Assembly: GCA_965153455.1 (NCBI GenBank)
Contig: OZ234493.1
Coordinates: 20,822,213-20,886,212 of the forward strand
Length of the DNA: 64,000 nucleotides
Direction: 5' to 3'
Source of the DNA: Sphagnum compactum
Lineage: Eukaryota; Bryophyta; Sphagnopsida; Sphagnales
In this document: positions 34,443 through 45,227 of the stretch, piece by piece
How the letters are laid out: each line of letters starts with the position of its first letter
Position numbering within the stretch: the stretch's first letter is position 1
Position numbers and translations under genes: made by a program
The notes under the pieces: generated by a model
The model's database searches: none
Told to the model about the DNA's origin: nothing
What the model saw: only the letters and a program-made list of their open reading frames with translations

Positions 34443-36362
34443 TTACACTATGGTGTCAAGAACAGAAGAAAATGTTGTGAACTCAAGGTCCGGGTACAAT
34501 TCTGTTGCTTGTACATCCTCTGGTCCAAGCTCGAAAAGATTATCTCCCTTCACAAAGTTAGAGAATGCAAAAGCTGGGAGAATAAAATCTGGAAATGGAA
34601 GCTCTGCAAAGTTCACAACCATGTAATGTTTTGCAAGCCATTAAGTTTCCCATTTAGTTTCAAAGGTAGTACTCTCAATGACGGTCCACTTTTAAATCAA
34701 GTTAAAAGAAGATGAAATTTACAACAGAATAATATTATAAAAACTTGCTCCTATCCCAACTTATGTGAGCTAAGTGGTACCTCATATAAATATAAACATA
34801 AATAAATAAATAACAATAAAGTAGATATGCATTTAAAGAATCATCAGCATTATTTCTTACCATCCAACTGTGCTCGTATGATGGATTCGGGGATGTAGTT
34901 TTTCTCAAGGTTGTGACCGATTTTCTTCTCAAACAACTCCACAACCTCATTCAAACTCAAAATGTTGGTCTTTGGACGAATCACAAGTTGTTTATTCAGA
35001 GTCCGGGGATCGTCAATCGCATTGATAGTAGCCAGTGCAACATCATCCTCAGCAACAAAAATTGCTGTGCCAAGAGTAGAAAGTTTAAGAAATTAGAAGA
35101 CATAAATGAATGATTCAAATATCTCAAAAATTAGTGCTATTCCACATAATTTGGAAGCAAATTCATCATTTTTGTTACCTTTCACATTCCCATCACCAAA
35201 TATGGTGACTTTGTCACTTGGCGGCACTTGCAAATTCCCTTTGAAAAACAAGGACACAAAATAGGCAATGAAGCCATTGCTGTTCACAAATGTGTAGGGA
35301 ATTCCTGCCTCCCTTATAGCATTGCGAATCTCAACCTTGGGATGAAACACAGCTTGAACGGCTTTTGTTTTATCAACTCTCTCAACATCAGTCCCAAATT
35401 CTGAAGGCAGAAATCTCTACAAAATCATGCACACAAGACAAATTACATACAACACTCTTAGAAGTAGCTTTGGAAATAGCTTGGAAATGGGTTGTGTTCA
35501 CTTTGTTTGCAATATATTTCACTTTGCTTGGAAATGGGTTGTGTTTCACTTTGTTTGCATATATATGAAAAAGTTGCATTTTCATTTATTTACAAGAGAT
35601 AAGTCATAACTCACAATGATATTGCTGCTGGAAAAAGAACTCACAATATATACTCTATGCACTATCCCACATAGGTTTTCTGAGTTACAAAAATTACAAT
35701 TAAACTGATCTACATCCAACATTATCCTTGAAAGAAAATACATAAATGGAGATTCGTAGACATACCTTGATATGTCCCACTTCCTTGATTGCTTTGATAA
35801 GATTGAGTTGGTCCAACACTTGTGGCATTCCAAGAGCAGAGATTACCACATCGACTTGCTTCAGTGCTGCAACAATGCTCTCTTTGTCTCCAATGTCCCC
35901 CTTTCATTGCCAAGAACAAAATAAAACTAATTTCTATTGGTTTAGATGAAAAACAAAGATCCTAGTCTCGCCCTAATGTTATGGAACACACTCAGAGTTA
36001 GTATAACATATAGTACTCCAATGTTCCCTGTAAGTATGTAAGTTAAGTAATGAAATCAACACAATTTACAAGAATAAACCCACAAAGGATTCAGGAACAA
36101 AAAATTTCCTCAAAAATATGAATAGCCTTGGTGTATACATAGCTTGACAAGAAAAAAAACAAGGGTAATTCCAGGTGTCTCATACATGTAAGATTGTGAT
36201 CCCAGCTGCTGTAAATGAGTCGAGTAGCTCCTTTTTGGAAGTGTCCAAAGTGGCTGGTCGAACTAGAATAAAAGTGGGATGACCCAATTGAGCACTTGTC
36301 TTTGCAATGTACTTCCCAATGTATCCCGTAGCTCCAAGCACCAAAACACGGCTCTTCCCCAT
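34443..36362 (-). CDS. Isoflavone/phenylcoumaran benzylic ether reductase-like NmrA protein
   Basis: Five exons join with GT-AG borders and consistent phases: 36362-36186, 35900-35766, 35416-35179, 35064-34861 and 34603-34443, giving 304 residues (family about 305-320). The NAD(P)H-binding motif GATGYIGKYIAK is at residues 10-21. RFLPSEFGTDVERV (105-118) is the conserved family signature. Lys131 (FHPKVEIR) aligns with the catalytic lysine of PCBER. GIPYTFVNSNGF, IFGDGN, DDPRTLNK, EKKIG and FVKGDN follow in order. The C-terminus GPEDVQATELYPDLEF resembles leucoanthocyanidin reductase as much as PCBER, so the substrate (8-5' lignan, isoflavone-type or flavan-3,4-diol) is undecided. The protein is likely a cytosolic NADPH-dependent reductase of phenylpropanoid metabolism. 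Confidence 0.93.
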
Positions 36363-36985
36363 TTTGGCGATTATTCTGTCATCATTGATCCAAGGATTAA
36401 TTTCCAATGAGAAGGATCTGAAAATAACTACATAATAAGTCTTCTTGTATTCCAATCCTCTGATAGTTGCAAGATTCATGAACAAATATCCACCTTCTGA
36501 AGCACACACAAGTTATAATATTAGATGCATCTGCAGAAACTCTTCGGTATGCCCAAGACCAAAGTGCATGACCATTGGAATCTGCCAGAACGCAAACAAC
36601 AAACTCTCTGTTTTCTTTTCTTTTTTTGGTGCTTTCATGAACTGTCTACCAATCCACCATCTAGAATGTAGTATCTACTTGAGAAGCTGATCCAAAGAGA
36701 AGAGAAATTCACCTTTCTTTCACACACTTCAACGTATTGAACTTCTAAGTACAAAAGACGAAGATGGCAGAAGGAATTGTTGAAATCCTGGACTATACAG
36801 ATTAGCTTGTAATTTGAATCCCAATAATGATTGCCCTTTGCTTTTTTTGCTTTCAATATGCTTCTGACTCTGGTAAAGCAAAGCTGAAAGACAGCAGAAA
36901 TAAGATTGTAAACAAAGGATCTGGAAAGAGAAGCTCTAGTGGCCACAACACTTGTGTGTTCCCAATCACCCTGAAACCTCACCTC

Positions 36986-36991
36986 TTTATA
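36986..36991 (-). promoter_or_regulatory. Possible TATA box of the reductase gene
   Basis: The minus strand reads GTGTATAAAGAGG, a good plant TATA context, about 620 bases upstream of the start codon. This implies a long leader or a leader intron. It is the best candidate in the 36363-37110 region but is not proven. Confidence 0.3.
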
Positions 36992-37109
36992 CACTCTGGG
37001 TCCTTTTGTGCCTGGGGAAAAAGACACAAAAAACCTGTGTGTGGATTTTTGGACTTTTTTTTTTCACTCGTTTTGTGCGAGCTTTGCACTCTTCTGTTAA
37101 AATCTACTT

Positions 37110-38044
37110 AGAGATTGAAAATCTTATTGGCCTTGGTGGGTTTTTAAATAATAAACTAGACTTGTGGGTTTTATTCAAAAAAGGGCAAAGAAGGGAATTT
37201 TTATTTATTATTCTTATTATTTCTGGATGAATCTTTTATTTATTTTTCACACGGACCCAAGGAGACCTCACCCACCTTGAAGCTTCAGTCACGCAATAAA
37301 TAAAACATATTTTTTTGTGCTTCGTGAACCTTCATTGCCATTTTCTTGCAAATCAAAATTTCCCTTTCTGCCAGGAAGAATTATTTGCAATCTCTTTGCA
37401 ACCTGCCCCTAAGAGGGTGGGACATCTAGGGAACCGTATTTGAGAACATTTCAGGAACTTGATGTGAACACATTGGGAGCAAGGGCAAAAAACAAAAAAT
37501 CCCTTGTCTCCCCCCCCCTTCGAAAGGAAAAAAAGGACCATTCTCGTTGGCTGCATGAAATTCCTCTTTCCAAAAATGTTCATCACTAATTTTGTGCCTG
37601 GGCTACGCTAATGCCAATTCTTAAGAACTGGGGGTACTTATTTTGTTAGTTTTATTAATTAGTTATGGGGCGTATGTCCAAAGTGATTTAAATATTATTT
37701 TTTGGAGATAGTTTGTGTTCGAGCTTTTTGGATTGGCCCATCACCCCAAAAAAAAAACACCCACACTATGGATATTTGGAAAAGAAAAGACTATGTAGCC
37801 TTTTTCCTTTGGTCTAGCTGTATAGGTTACAAAGGTAGGATTTTGGGCAAAGGAATACAGTGTGGTGCCTATTGGGAACTCATGGGGAACTATAGAATGC
37901 ATTGGGAACAGCATTGAGAACCTGGTGGGAACACCAAAATCCCCCCAAAAGTCACAATTCCTCCCACCTTCAAAGGAATAAGAAAACTGGGCCCTCCTGG
38001 CTGTATATGGAGCCATGTGATTCGATAAGTGAAAATTTATTCCT
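37110..38044. other. Spacer with GGGAAC-type repeats
   Basis: No gene is seen. Blocks at about 37430-37490 and 37860-37940 carry repeats of TTGGGAAC, GGGGAACTATAGAATGCATT and GAGAACCTGGTGGGAAC, related to 34020-34140. A roughly 60 bp context (AAATCCCCCCAAAAGTCACA-like) follows each block. Confidence 0.5.
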
Positions 38045-38836
38045 GAAACTGTTTGTCACCAATTTTTGTTGTGGGTAATACACCTGGCCCCTTCCTGAAT
38101 GAGCGTAATACACCCACCCTATTGCCGCTACCCCTTTAATTCGTCTCATGCATTAAAAATACGTGAGGCAGATAGGTGCTTGTTCAATGAAGGTGGACAT
38201 TTTGGGGTCGAAACTGTTGCTGAAATTTCACCTTCGTGCTTCAAGATGCCTTGCTTGCGGCACACGACAGCAAGTGGTATAATATTTTCTAATTCCATGG
38301 GGGCCAATGAAACTGTTTGTCACCAATTTTTGTTGTAGATAATACACCTGGCCCCTTCCTGAATGAGCGTAGTGACCTACCCTATTGCCGCTACCCCTTT
38401 AATTCGTCTCATGCATTAAAAATACGTGAGGCAGATAGGTGCTTGTTCAATGAAGGTGGACATTTTGGGGTCGAAACTGTTGCTGAAATTTCACCTTCGT
38501 GCTTCAAGATGCCTTGCTTGCGGCACACGACAGCAAGTGGTATAATATTTTCTAATTCCATGGGGGCCAATGAAACTGTTTGTCACCAATTTTTGTTGTA
38601 GATAATACACCTGGCCCCTTCCTGAATGAGCGTAGTGACCTACCCTATTGCCGCTACCCCTTTAATTCGTCTCATGCATTAAAAATACGTGAGGCATATA
38701 GGTGCTTGTTCAATGAAGGTGGACATTTTGGGGTCGAAACTGTTGCTGAAATTTCACTTTCGTGCTTCAAGTTGCCTTGCTTGCGGCACACGACAGCAAG
38801 TGGTATAATATTTTCTAATTCCATGGGGGCCAATGA
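38045..38836. repeat. Three tandem copies of a ~263 bp unit
   Basis: Units begin at 38045, 38309 and 38572 (GAAACTGTTTGTCACCAATT). Copies 2 and 3 differ by only a few bases; copy 1 has a small change at the GTAATACACCC position. An open frame of about 60 residues (RYPFNSSHALKIREADRCLF...) is present in each unit, but 263 is not a multiple of three, so no continuous frame crosses units. I do not recognise the product on either strand. Confidence 0.93.
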
Positions 38837-39170
38837 CTAAATACCATAGTACCTTGGCAACTTCAACACATGTTTGTTAAATAATTAATTAATTTTGAAA
38901 TTTTCATTTTCACAAATAAAAAATTCATGATGATTCCATATTTTCCTGGAATTTTTATTTTTCCTTTTGTAGTTTTTCAGGAAACTTTCAACCTTCTTGA
39001 AAATAATTATTGTTGAAGTTAGCCGAGGTAGCAGGGTAAGTAAGTGCAACAAATTAAATGCATCTCAGCAAGGTAGTTTGTTTTGATTTGTCAAGTTGAG
39101 GTCTCCCGAACCATGGCATTTCATGCCAAGCTCTTGATATCAATGGAAAGCTATCCATGAGGGCTGGAGT
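38837..39170. other. Spacer before transposon copy B
   Basis: AT-rich. GCAACTTCAACACATGTTTG and the AATAATTAAT that follows also occur near 7288-7320, so this includes a dispersed repeat fragment. No gene is seen. The last bases before the TIR are TATCCATGA. Confidence 0.45.
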
Positions 39171-39240
39171 GAACCAGCAACCACCAATGCACCAGTTGAG
39201 GATGAGCCTGTTCAGCTCGTTTTGCGGATGAACATCCTCC
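39171..39240. repeat. Left terminal inverted repeat of copy B
   Basis: GGGCTGGAGTGAACCAGCAA, then CCACCAATGCACCAGTTG, is shared with the opposite end. The following GATGAGCC...CGTTTTGCGGATGAAC is specific to this end type and is found in copy A at 30883-30930 (complement). Confidence 0.8.
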
Positions 39241-39539
39241 CTGCCCGTGGGGGGTTTTTTTTTTCACCTCCTCTCTGCCCCACCTACCTCCCCCCTCCCT
39301 CCTACCTACCACCTACCTCCCCCCTCCTACCTACCACCTACCAACCCCACCCCCCCTCACTCCATTGCCAGAGCTCGAGCTGTGGCTGTGGAGCTCGAGC
39401 TGTGGAGCGGGAGCTGTGGAGCCGGTGGTTGTGCGGCTAGAGCGGAGCGGGACCCACGCGCCCACAAAGAGGTAAAATGCTTTGAGCTTTTTTTTGGTTT
39501 TTTTTGTTTGTTTTGTTTGAAGAAGGCATTGTTCCCTTC

Positions 39540-40560
39540 TTCTTTTGTTTTTTGCAGCGCAAGAAGGCGCAAAGAAGAAGGCGACGGCAAAGCTGCCGTC
39601 GCCTTCTTCTTATTGTTTTGCTGTGCTGCAGTGCAAGAAGGCGACGACAGCAACGCTGCCGTCGCCTTCTTTTTTTTTTCTTTAGCACCGGAAGAGAAAA
39701 AAGAAGAAAGCGATGGCACTACCGTCGCCTTCTTCTTTGCGCTCTTGTTTTGATGTGCTATAGCGCAGCAGAAGAAGGCGACGGCAGCTTTGCCGTCGCC
39801 TTCTTCTTGTTGTTTTGCTGCGCTGCAGCGCAAGAAGGCGACGGCAGCAACGCTGCCGTCGCCTTTGTTTTTTTTTGGCAACAGAAAAGAAAAAAGAAGA
39901 AGAAGGCGACGGCAATGTCGTCGCCTTCTTCTTCTTTCCTCTTGTTTTGCTGCGCTGTAGCGCAAGAAGGCGACGGCAACAACGCTGCCGTCGCCTTCAT
40001 TTTTTTTTGGCAACAGAAGAGGAAGAAGAAGAAGGCGACAATACTGCCGTCGCCTTCTTCTTCTTCCTCTTGTTTTGCTGCGCTGCAGCGCAGCAGAAGA
40101 AGGCGACAGCAAAGCTGTCGTCGCCTTTTTCTTGTTGTTTTGCTGCGCTGCAGCGCAAGAAGGCAACGGCAGCGTTGCTGTCGTCGTCTTTTTTTTTTTT
40201 TGGGCAGCACAAGAGGAAGAAGAAGAAGGTGACGATAGTGCCATCGCCTTCTTCTTCGTCCTCTTGTGTTGTTGCGCTATAGCGCAACAGAAGAAGGCGA
40301 TGGCAAAGCTGCCGTCGCCTTCTTCTTGTTATTTTGCTACATTGCAGCGCAAGAACGCGACGGTAGCGTTGCTGTCGTTGCTTTTTTTTTTGGCAGTAGA
40401 AAAGAAAAAAGAAGAAAAAGGCGACGGCACTGCCATCGCCTTCTTCTTTTTTTTGTAGCGCAAGAAGGCGCAAAGAAGAAGGCGACGACGAAGCTGCCGT
40501 CGCCTTCTTCTTGTTGTTTTGCTGCTTTGCAGCGCAAGAAGGCGACATGGAGCTTGCTGC
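39540..40560. repeat. Array of alternating palindromes in copy B
   Basis: About 1 kb built from two motifs. P1 is GCTGCGCTGCAGCGCAGC (for example 40077-40094), a perfect 18-base palindrome, often shortened to GCGCTGCAGCGC. P2 is an inverted repeat of GAAGAAGGCGACGGCA with a 0-10 base centre; at 39771-39806 the stem is 16 perfect pairs with a GCTT loop. P2 units alternate in spacing and are joined by TTGTTTT or by A/G-rich GAAAAGAAAAAAGAAG linkers. Compensating changes are common: arms vary together, as in GGCGATGGCA with TGCCATCGCC. Confidence 0.92.
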
Positions 40561-40876
40561 TGTGGAGCTGCGCTGCAGCGCTGCTCCAGATTGCCTTGTT
40601 TTTACTGTTGTGCACCTGCGCTGTGCTGCATTTTTTTTTTCCCTTGTAGCATAGCAAAGAAGGCTGCAACGTTGTATTGAAGAAGAAGACGATAGCTCTC
40701 GCCACCTTCTTCGCTTTGCTGCAAAGAAATGGCGAATTTGCCACCTTCTTCACTTTGCTGCAAAGAAATGGCGAATTTGCCACCTTCCCCTATGGTGGCG
40801 GATTTGTTGTTGCTTATGGTGTAGTTGCTTAGAATTAACATTAAGGTAACTGGTGGTTTTTTTCTTTAGGGTTATA

Positions 40877-42389
40877 ATGGCCAAGGGAAGAAGATCGAAG
40901 AAAACCGCTGGTGGGGAGTTGGAAATGAGTAAAGAACATGGTACTGCGTCAGATGACGCAATTTTTCTGCCAAAGTTTGCTGTGTTAGACGAGGCAATTC
41001 TTCTGCCAAATGTTGCTGTGTTAGAAGAGGCAATTCTTCTGCCAAATGTTGTTGTGTTAGACGAAACAGACGCCGAGCCACACGTTGCTGCAACTACCGA
41101 GCAAAATATGACTTTAGTAGATGAAGCAATTGGTGACCGAAGTAGTGTTGCAACAGATCAGCCAATGGGTGAGCAAAATAGTGCTCTATCATAATTGAAA
41201 GACAAGGATGATAGTTTGGTATAGATTGTTTTAGATTTTATGGACATTAGATTAAAGACACATTTAAAAAATTGTACAAGTCTCTTCAAGTGTAATTATA
41301 TCCGCACCTTCCATCATTTGTTGGAAGGTGCGAGATTTTTTTTATCAATTTTTTTCTATTGCGATACCTGAAAATAGTTCATGTTTACAGGAGTAGTATG
41401 TGATTAAGTGAGTTTATGTTTTGTAATACCTGCATTCTGTGTTTTGATCTTTCATTTTTTGGTTTAGGTCCGGAAGTTGAATCTGACCAAGCTCCTCAGT
41501 CACTTGCACTTCTTTGTCCACCTAATTTGGCTCGAAAGGATAAAGAATGGACAAAGGTTGGGTCGAAATGGAAGTGCAAAGTTGGCACCTGCATTGTCGC
41601 ATATTGTGCCAAATGGTTGTTGACCCAGCATTTGAAGGAGAATCATGGCTTGGTGGCAGAAAAGGCCAAACCTGGGAGGTCTTCAACTGCTACAGGAGGT
41701 CCTCGACATCAAGACCATGCCAAAATGAATGCTCGCATCTTGGGAAATGCGATGGCTGTGCAAAGGCGAAACGATCAAAAGGTGGCTAGTCGCGCTCGTG
41801 CCAAAGCACAACGTGAGTGGGAAAACCTGGTAGCTGTTGCAAAACAGTGTCCACCATTCCCAAAACCAGGTTTGGTCAAATTAGCTTTAAAGCAACTGTT
41901 GAAAGTGTTGGGCCTTACTGCTTGGGATGTGGGCAGTGTGCCTCGAGATGCAGCATCGCGAATGGAGAAAGATGAAGATTTGCAAGGGATTATCCGATCC
42001 ACTCGTTGCGCATATGCACGACAACTCAAGACGACATGGGATATCAAATATTGGGATTGAGAGTCCAATAAAACAAGTCGGACAAAACTATTGGCAGATG
42101 TTTTGGATTTTCATGAATTTAGAATGATTCATGGAAGGTAAGAAATAATAATAAGCAATGTTTATTGTTTTTTTATTACATTTCATTCAAGGTGTGTTAG
42201 GGTTTAACTTGGTGGTTTTTGGGTGTTTATAGGGTTCAGGGCCAAACACAGGAAGAGTTTATTGCAACTGCAGCTCAGGTTGAGCTGCAACGCAGCCATT
42301 TTTACATTGCTCGTCATGCAGCAAAAGCTGCAAAAGCAGCAGCTGCATACCGAGCTAAACACGGGATTATAGATACTGATATGGGTTAG
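40877..42389 (+). pseudogene. ORF1 zinc-finger gene of copy B (two nonsense codons)
   Basis: Exon 1 starts at ATG 40877 (MAKGRRSKKTAGGELE) and has a 14-15-residue repeat, DEAILLPNVAVLE, two to three times. It meets TAA after GEQNSALS, where copy C has a lysine codon. Exon 2 (41468-42137) has the C2H2 finger WKCKVGTCIVAYCAKWLLTQ followed by HLKENH, then a basic region RARAKAQREW and a helix-rich part with RSTRCAYARQLKT. A TGA at 42058 replaces an arginine codon of copy C. Exon 3 (42233-42389) encodes an Ala/Lys-rich tail (ARHAAKAAKAAAAYRAKHG). Splice sites match those of copy C. The family is unknown to me. A DNA-binding accessory role in transposition is inferred only from the zinc finger and position. 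Confidence 0.8.
41303..41332. other. Perfect 11-bp hairpin in the ORF1 intron (copy B)
   Basis: CGCACCTTCCA (41303-41313) pairs with TGGAAGGTGCG (41322-41332) across an 8-base loop; a T run follows. It lies between ORF1 exons 1 and 2 and is conserved in the same place in copy C. Confidence 0.9.
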
Positions 42390-42789
42390 GGTTTCACTCT
42401 ATATAATTAGTTAGGTTTTGTAGCCCTTTTATTTTTTGGACTACCCAATTTTGAATATCGATCCTTTGATATGTTGTAGAGAACCAACGTTTTTTTTTCA
42501 TTGGGTTCTTTAGTAATTTTTCATGCACCCATTTTGTACATCTTTTATCAATATAATAGTATCATCTACTCACACTTGTTTCATGGGTATATGGTTAAAC
42601 ATATGTCTTCTTTGTCATAATTTTCTCAGTACTTGAGATGTAAGAATCGAACCAAAGATTAAAATGAACATTGTGCGATACTTACATCTAATATAATAGG
42701 ACTCACATCACCTGAAGAGTTTTAAAACAATACACACATTTTAAACATATAATACCTACATCATTTTCTATTATAAATCTCATAAGGAG

Positions 42790-43075
42790 ATTTTCAAACT
42801 TGCAATACCCGCATATAAGTCCCATAATAGCCGCTGGTTTATTTGGCATCCCTTGCAATACCCGCATATGAGCCACAAATAGTTGCTAACATTCTTCATT
42901 CGTTGCAATACCGGCATATCGATCCATGGTATTCGCTTTGTTTTTATAACAATCCTTGCAATACCCACATATAGTTTCCATAATAGCCGCTGGTTTTTTT
43001 TCCTCTCTTGCAATACCCGCATATAGGTCCCATAATAGTTGTTTGGTTTTTTCATTCATTGCAAAACTTACATTT
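42790..43075. repeat. GCAATACCCGCATAT minisatellite, copy B
   Basis: Four to five units of about 60 bp, as at 31430-31745. Confidence 0.8.
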
Positions 43076-43079
43076 TAAC

Positions 43080-44420
43080 ATAAAATTAATTCAGAATAAT
43101 AATTATTTTAGGTATATAAAAAGACATATTTTGGGTACCCAGAGCACTTATTTGTTCTTTTGAAATGACGTTACAGGTGGGTATTGCATCTAGGGTTTAG
43201 GGTCTTCACATAAGGTTTGCCTCAATCACCTTGGATTATTTCAGTATGAACTTGCATGTAGGTATTGCATCTAGGCCTTGGTCTTCATTCAAAGGCGCAC
43301 CCAAACTACATATTGGGTATTTCAAAGCGACCTTACATGTGGGTATTACATTTAAGGTTGCCCTTTCATTGTAGGTTTTACCCTATTCACCTATGGGTTA
43401 TTTTGAAATGAACTTGAATATGGCTATTGCATTTAGGGTTAAGGTTTCGTATAATTTTGACCCACTATATGATTATTTTAACCAAGAATTTATGAACTAT
43501 ATATGAGAAAAATATATAATAAAATTTCAATCAAACATAGGATTAATATGTGGGAGAGATCATTTTTATTATTATGTGAAACATGAAAGAAAAAGTAGAA
43601 ATTTATGTGCTTTAAGTTTTTTTTTAACATAGTTTAAAATCTTATTAAATTAGAAACTTTATATTTATGTTTTTTGAAATCAGTATACAACTTCAAAAGG
43701 GGGGAAGAAAAAATTAACATCTTTGAAGAAATTTTAAACTTGAACTTTTTATTTTTTGATCTCAACAAACTTTGTATTGCATTCAGGGTTGGCTTTCACA
43801 TAAGGTTTGTTTCTTACCTTTGTGTGATAACTCCAACCTAATTTTCCCAATCTCTTTGAAGAAAATATAAAATGAGATTGTATTGTTTCACATATGTCTA
43901 AACCCAAAAATTTCCCCCCAATTTAATATAAAATATTTATGATAATTAATGTATTATTTCGAAATTTTCTCATATAATTAAATAATTAATAGACCATTAT
44001 TTCAGATAATTTAGATGAATAATTATCAAGAGTTAGATAATCATTTATTTATTTGGAATAATTAACTAATCAATTGGCTTAACTTTATTTACTTGGATAA
44101 TAAAAAGTTGGATCTAAAAATCAGATTGATTAATTTGATATTTGATTAATTAACTTAAGTATATTTTTGTTTTAATAAGTTATTAAAATCACTATTTAAG
44201 ACAATTATTCCATGTTATAGATTGTAAGTTTAGTTTTTTCATGAAAAATTCCTACACCAAGATAAGCTTGATCACAATTGTCATTGTATTATTTGTTCCA
44301 CAAACAATACAACCTCTTTTCAAATTCATGAAACAAAGTAAGAATCATGGAACTCCTAATCAACAACCCGAACTCTATACACACCTTTGTTAACATGTTA
44401 ATTTAAAATTAACTAATTAT
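43080..44420. other. AT-rich body of copy B
   Basis: Non-coding sequence collinear with 31745-33090 (copy A) and, inverted, with much of 59600-61800 (copy C). No open frame is conserved among the three, so it is probably structural or filler DNA of the element. Confidence 0.6.
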
Positions 44421-44705
44421 TTTGGAGTGACCCAAAATGTAGGTATTACATTTAGTGTAGGATCTTCATTTAAAGAAGGCTTAACCCCCACATGCGTATT
44501 TTTGGTGTGACCCAAAATGCAGGTATTGCATTTAGGGTAGGATCTTCGAATAAAGATTTGCTTAAACCTCACATGCATGCTTTCGAAATGGCCCGAAATG
44601 CAGGTATTGCAATTAGGGTAGGATCTTCGTATAAAGATGCTTGAACCCCACATGCGTATTTTCGAAATGGCCCAAAATGCAGGTATTGCATTTAGGCTAG
44701 GGTTA
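44420..44705. repeat. ~80 bp tandem repeat, copy B
   Basis: Four units of the GCAGGTATTGCATTTAGGGT type, as at 33100-33540. Confidence 0.8.
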
Positions 44706-44834
44706 TTTCAAAGTGACTTTGTGTCTGCATATTCTGTTTAGGGCTAGGTCTTCACTTAAAGGTATCCAAACCATTTAGATGGGTTTTTTTTTAACATGTG
44801 GGTATTGCATTTAGGCTTGTTTTTTCATTTACAC

Positions 44835-45005
44835 TTGTAATGCCCAAACTTGTACTTACCTCTACCAACTGGAATTTTGGGTTTCATCGCAATACCTACA
44901 TTTGTACTTACCTTTACCAACTGGAATTTTGGGGCATAATTGCAATACTTGCACTTGTACTTACTTTTACCAACTGGAATTTTGGGGCCTAGTTACAATA
45001 CTTGC
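44835..45005. repeat. 53 bp tandem repeat, three units
   Basis: The unit is CAATACCTACATTTGTACTT, ACCTTTACCAACTGGAATTT, TGGGGCATAATTG. Starts are near 44837, 44890 and 44943. Related copies are at 56030-56190 and, inverted, at 59105-59285. Confidence 0.8.
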
Positions 45006-45227
45006 ATCTAACAGTAATATGATCATTATCCTTGTGTTTTTGCATTTCACACTTTTTGTGCTTATTACTTGGAAACAATAATAAGCTTTGTGCCATATTG
45101 GACTTCATGTGTGTTTTGAATACATGATGTTCAAAGAATTTGGGCTATGATTTCCTCCATACAAAATTGATTCTAAAAGAAAATTCTTAGCGCCAATGGC
45201 AACAATGTTGAGTAGTAATTGAAACAT

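Noticed and set aside
36363-36509. Upstream extension of the reductase reading frame
   Set aside because: The family N-terminus (MGKSRVLVLGATGYIG) starts at 36362. The upstream residues have no family match.
39357-40548. Several long overlapping open frames on both strands, rich in Arg, Lys, Ser, Ala and Phe
   Set aside because: They are by-products of the GAAGAAGGCGACGGC palindrome array, which lacks stops in many frames. No conserved domain, and frames differ between copies A and B.
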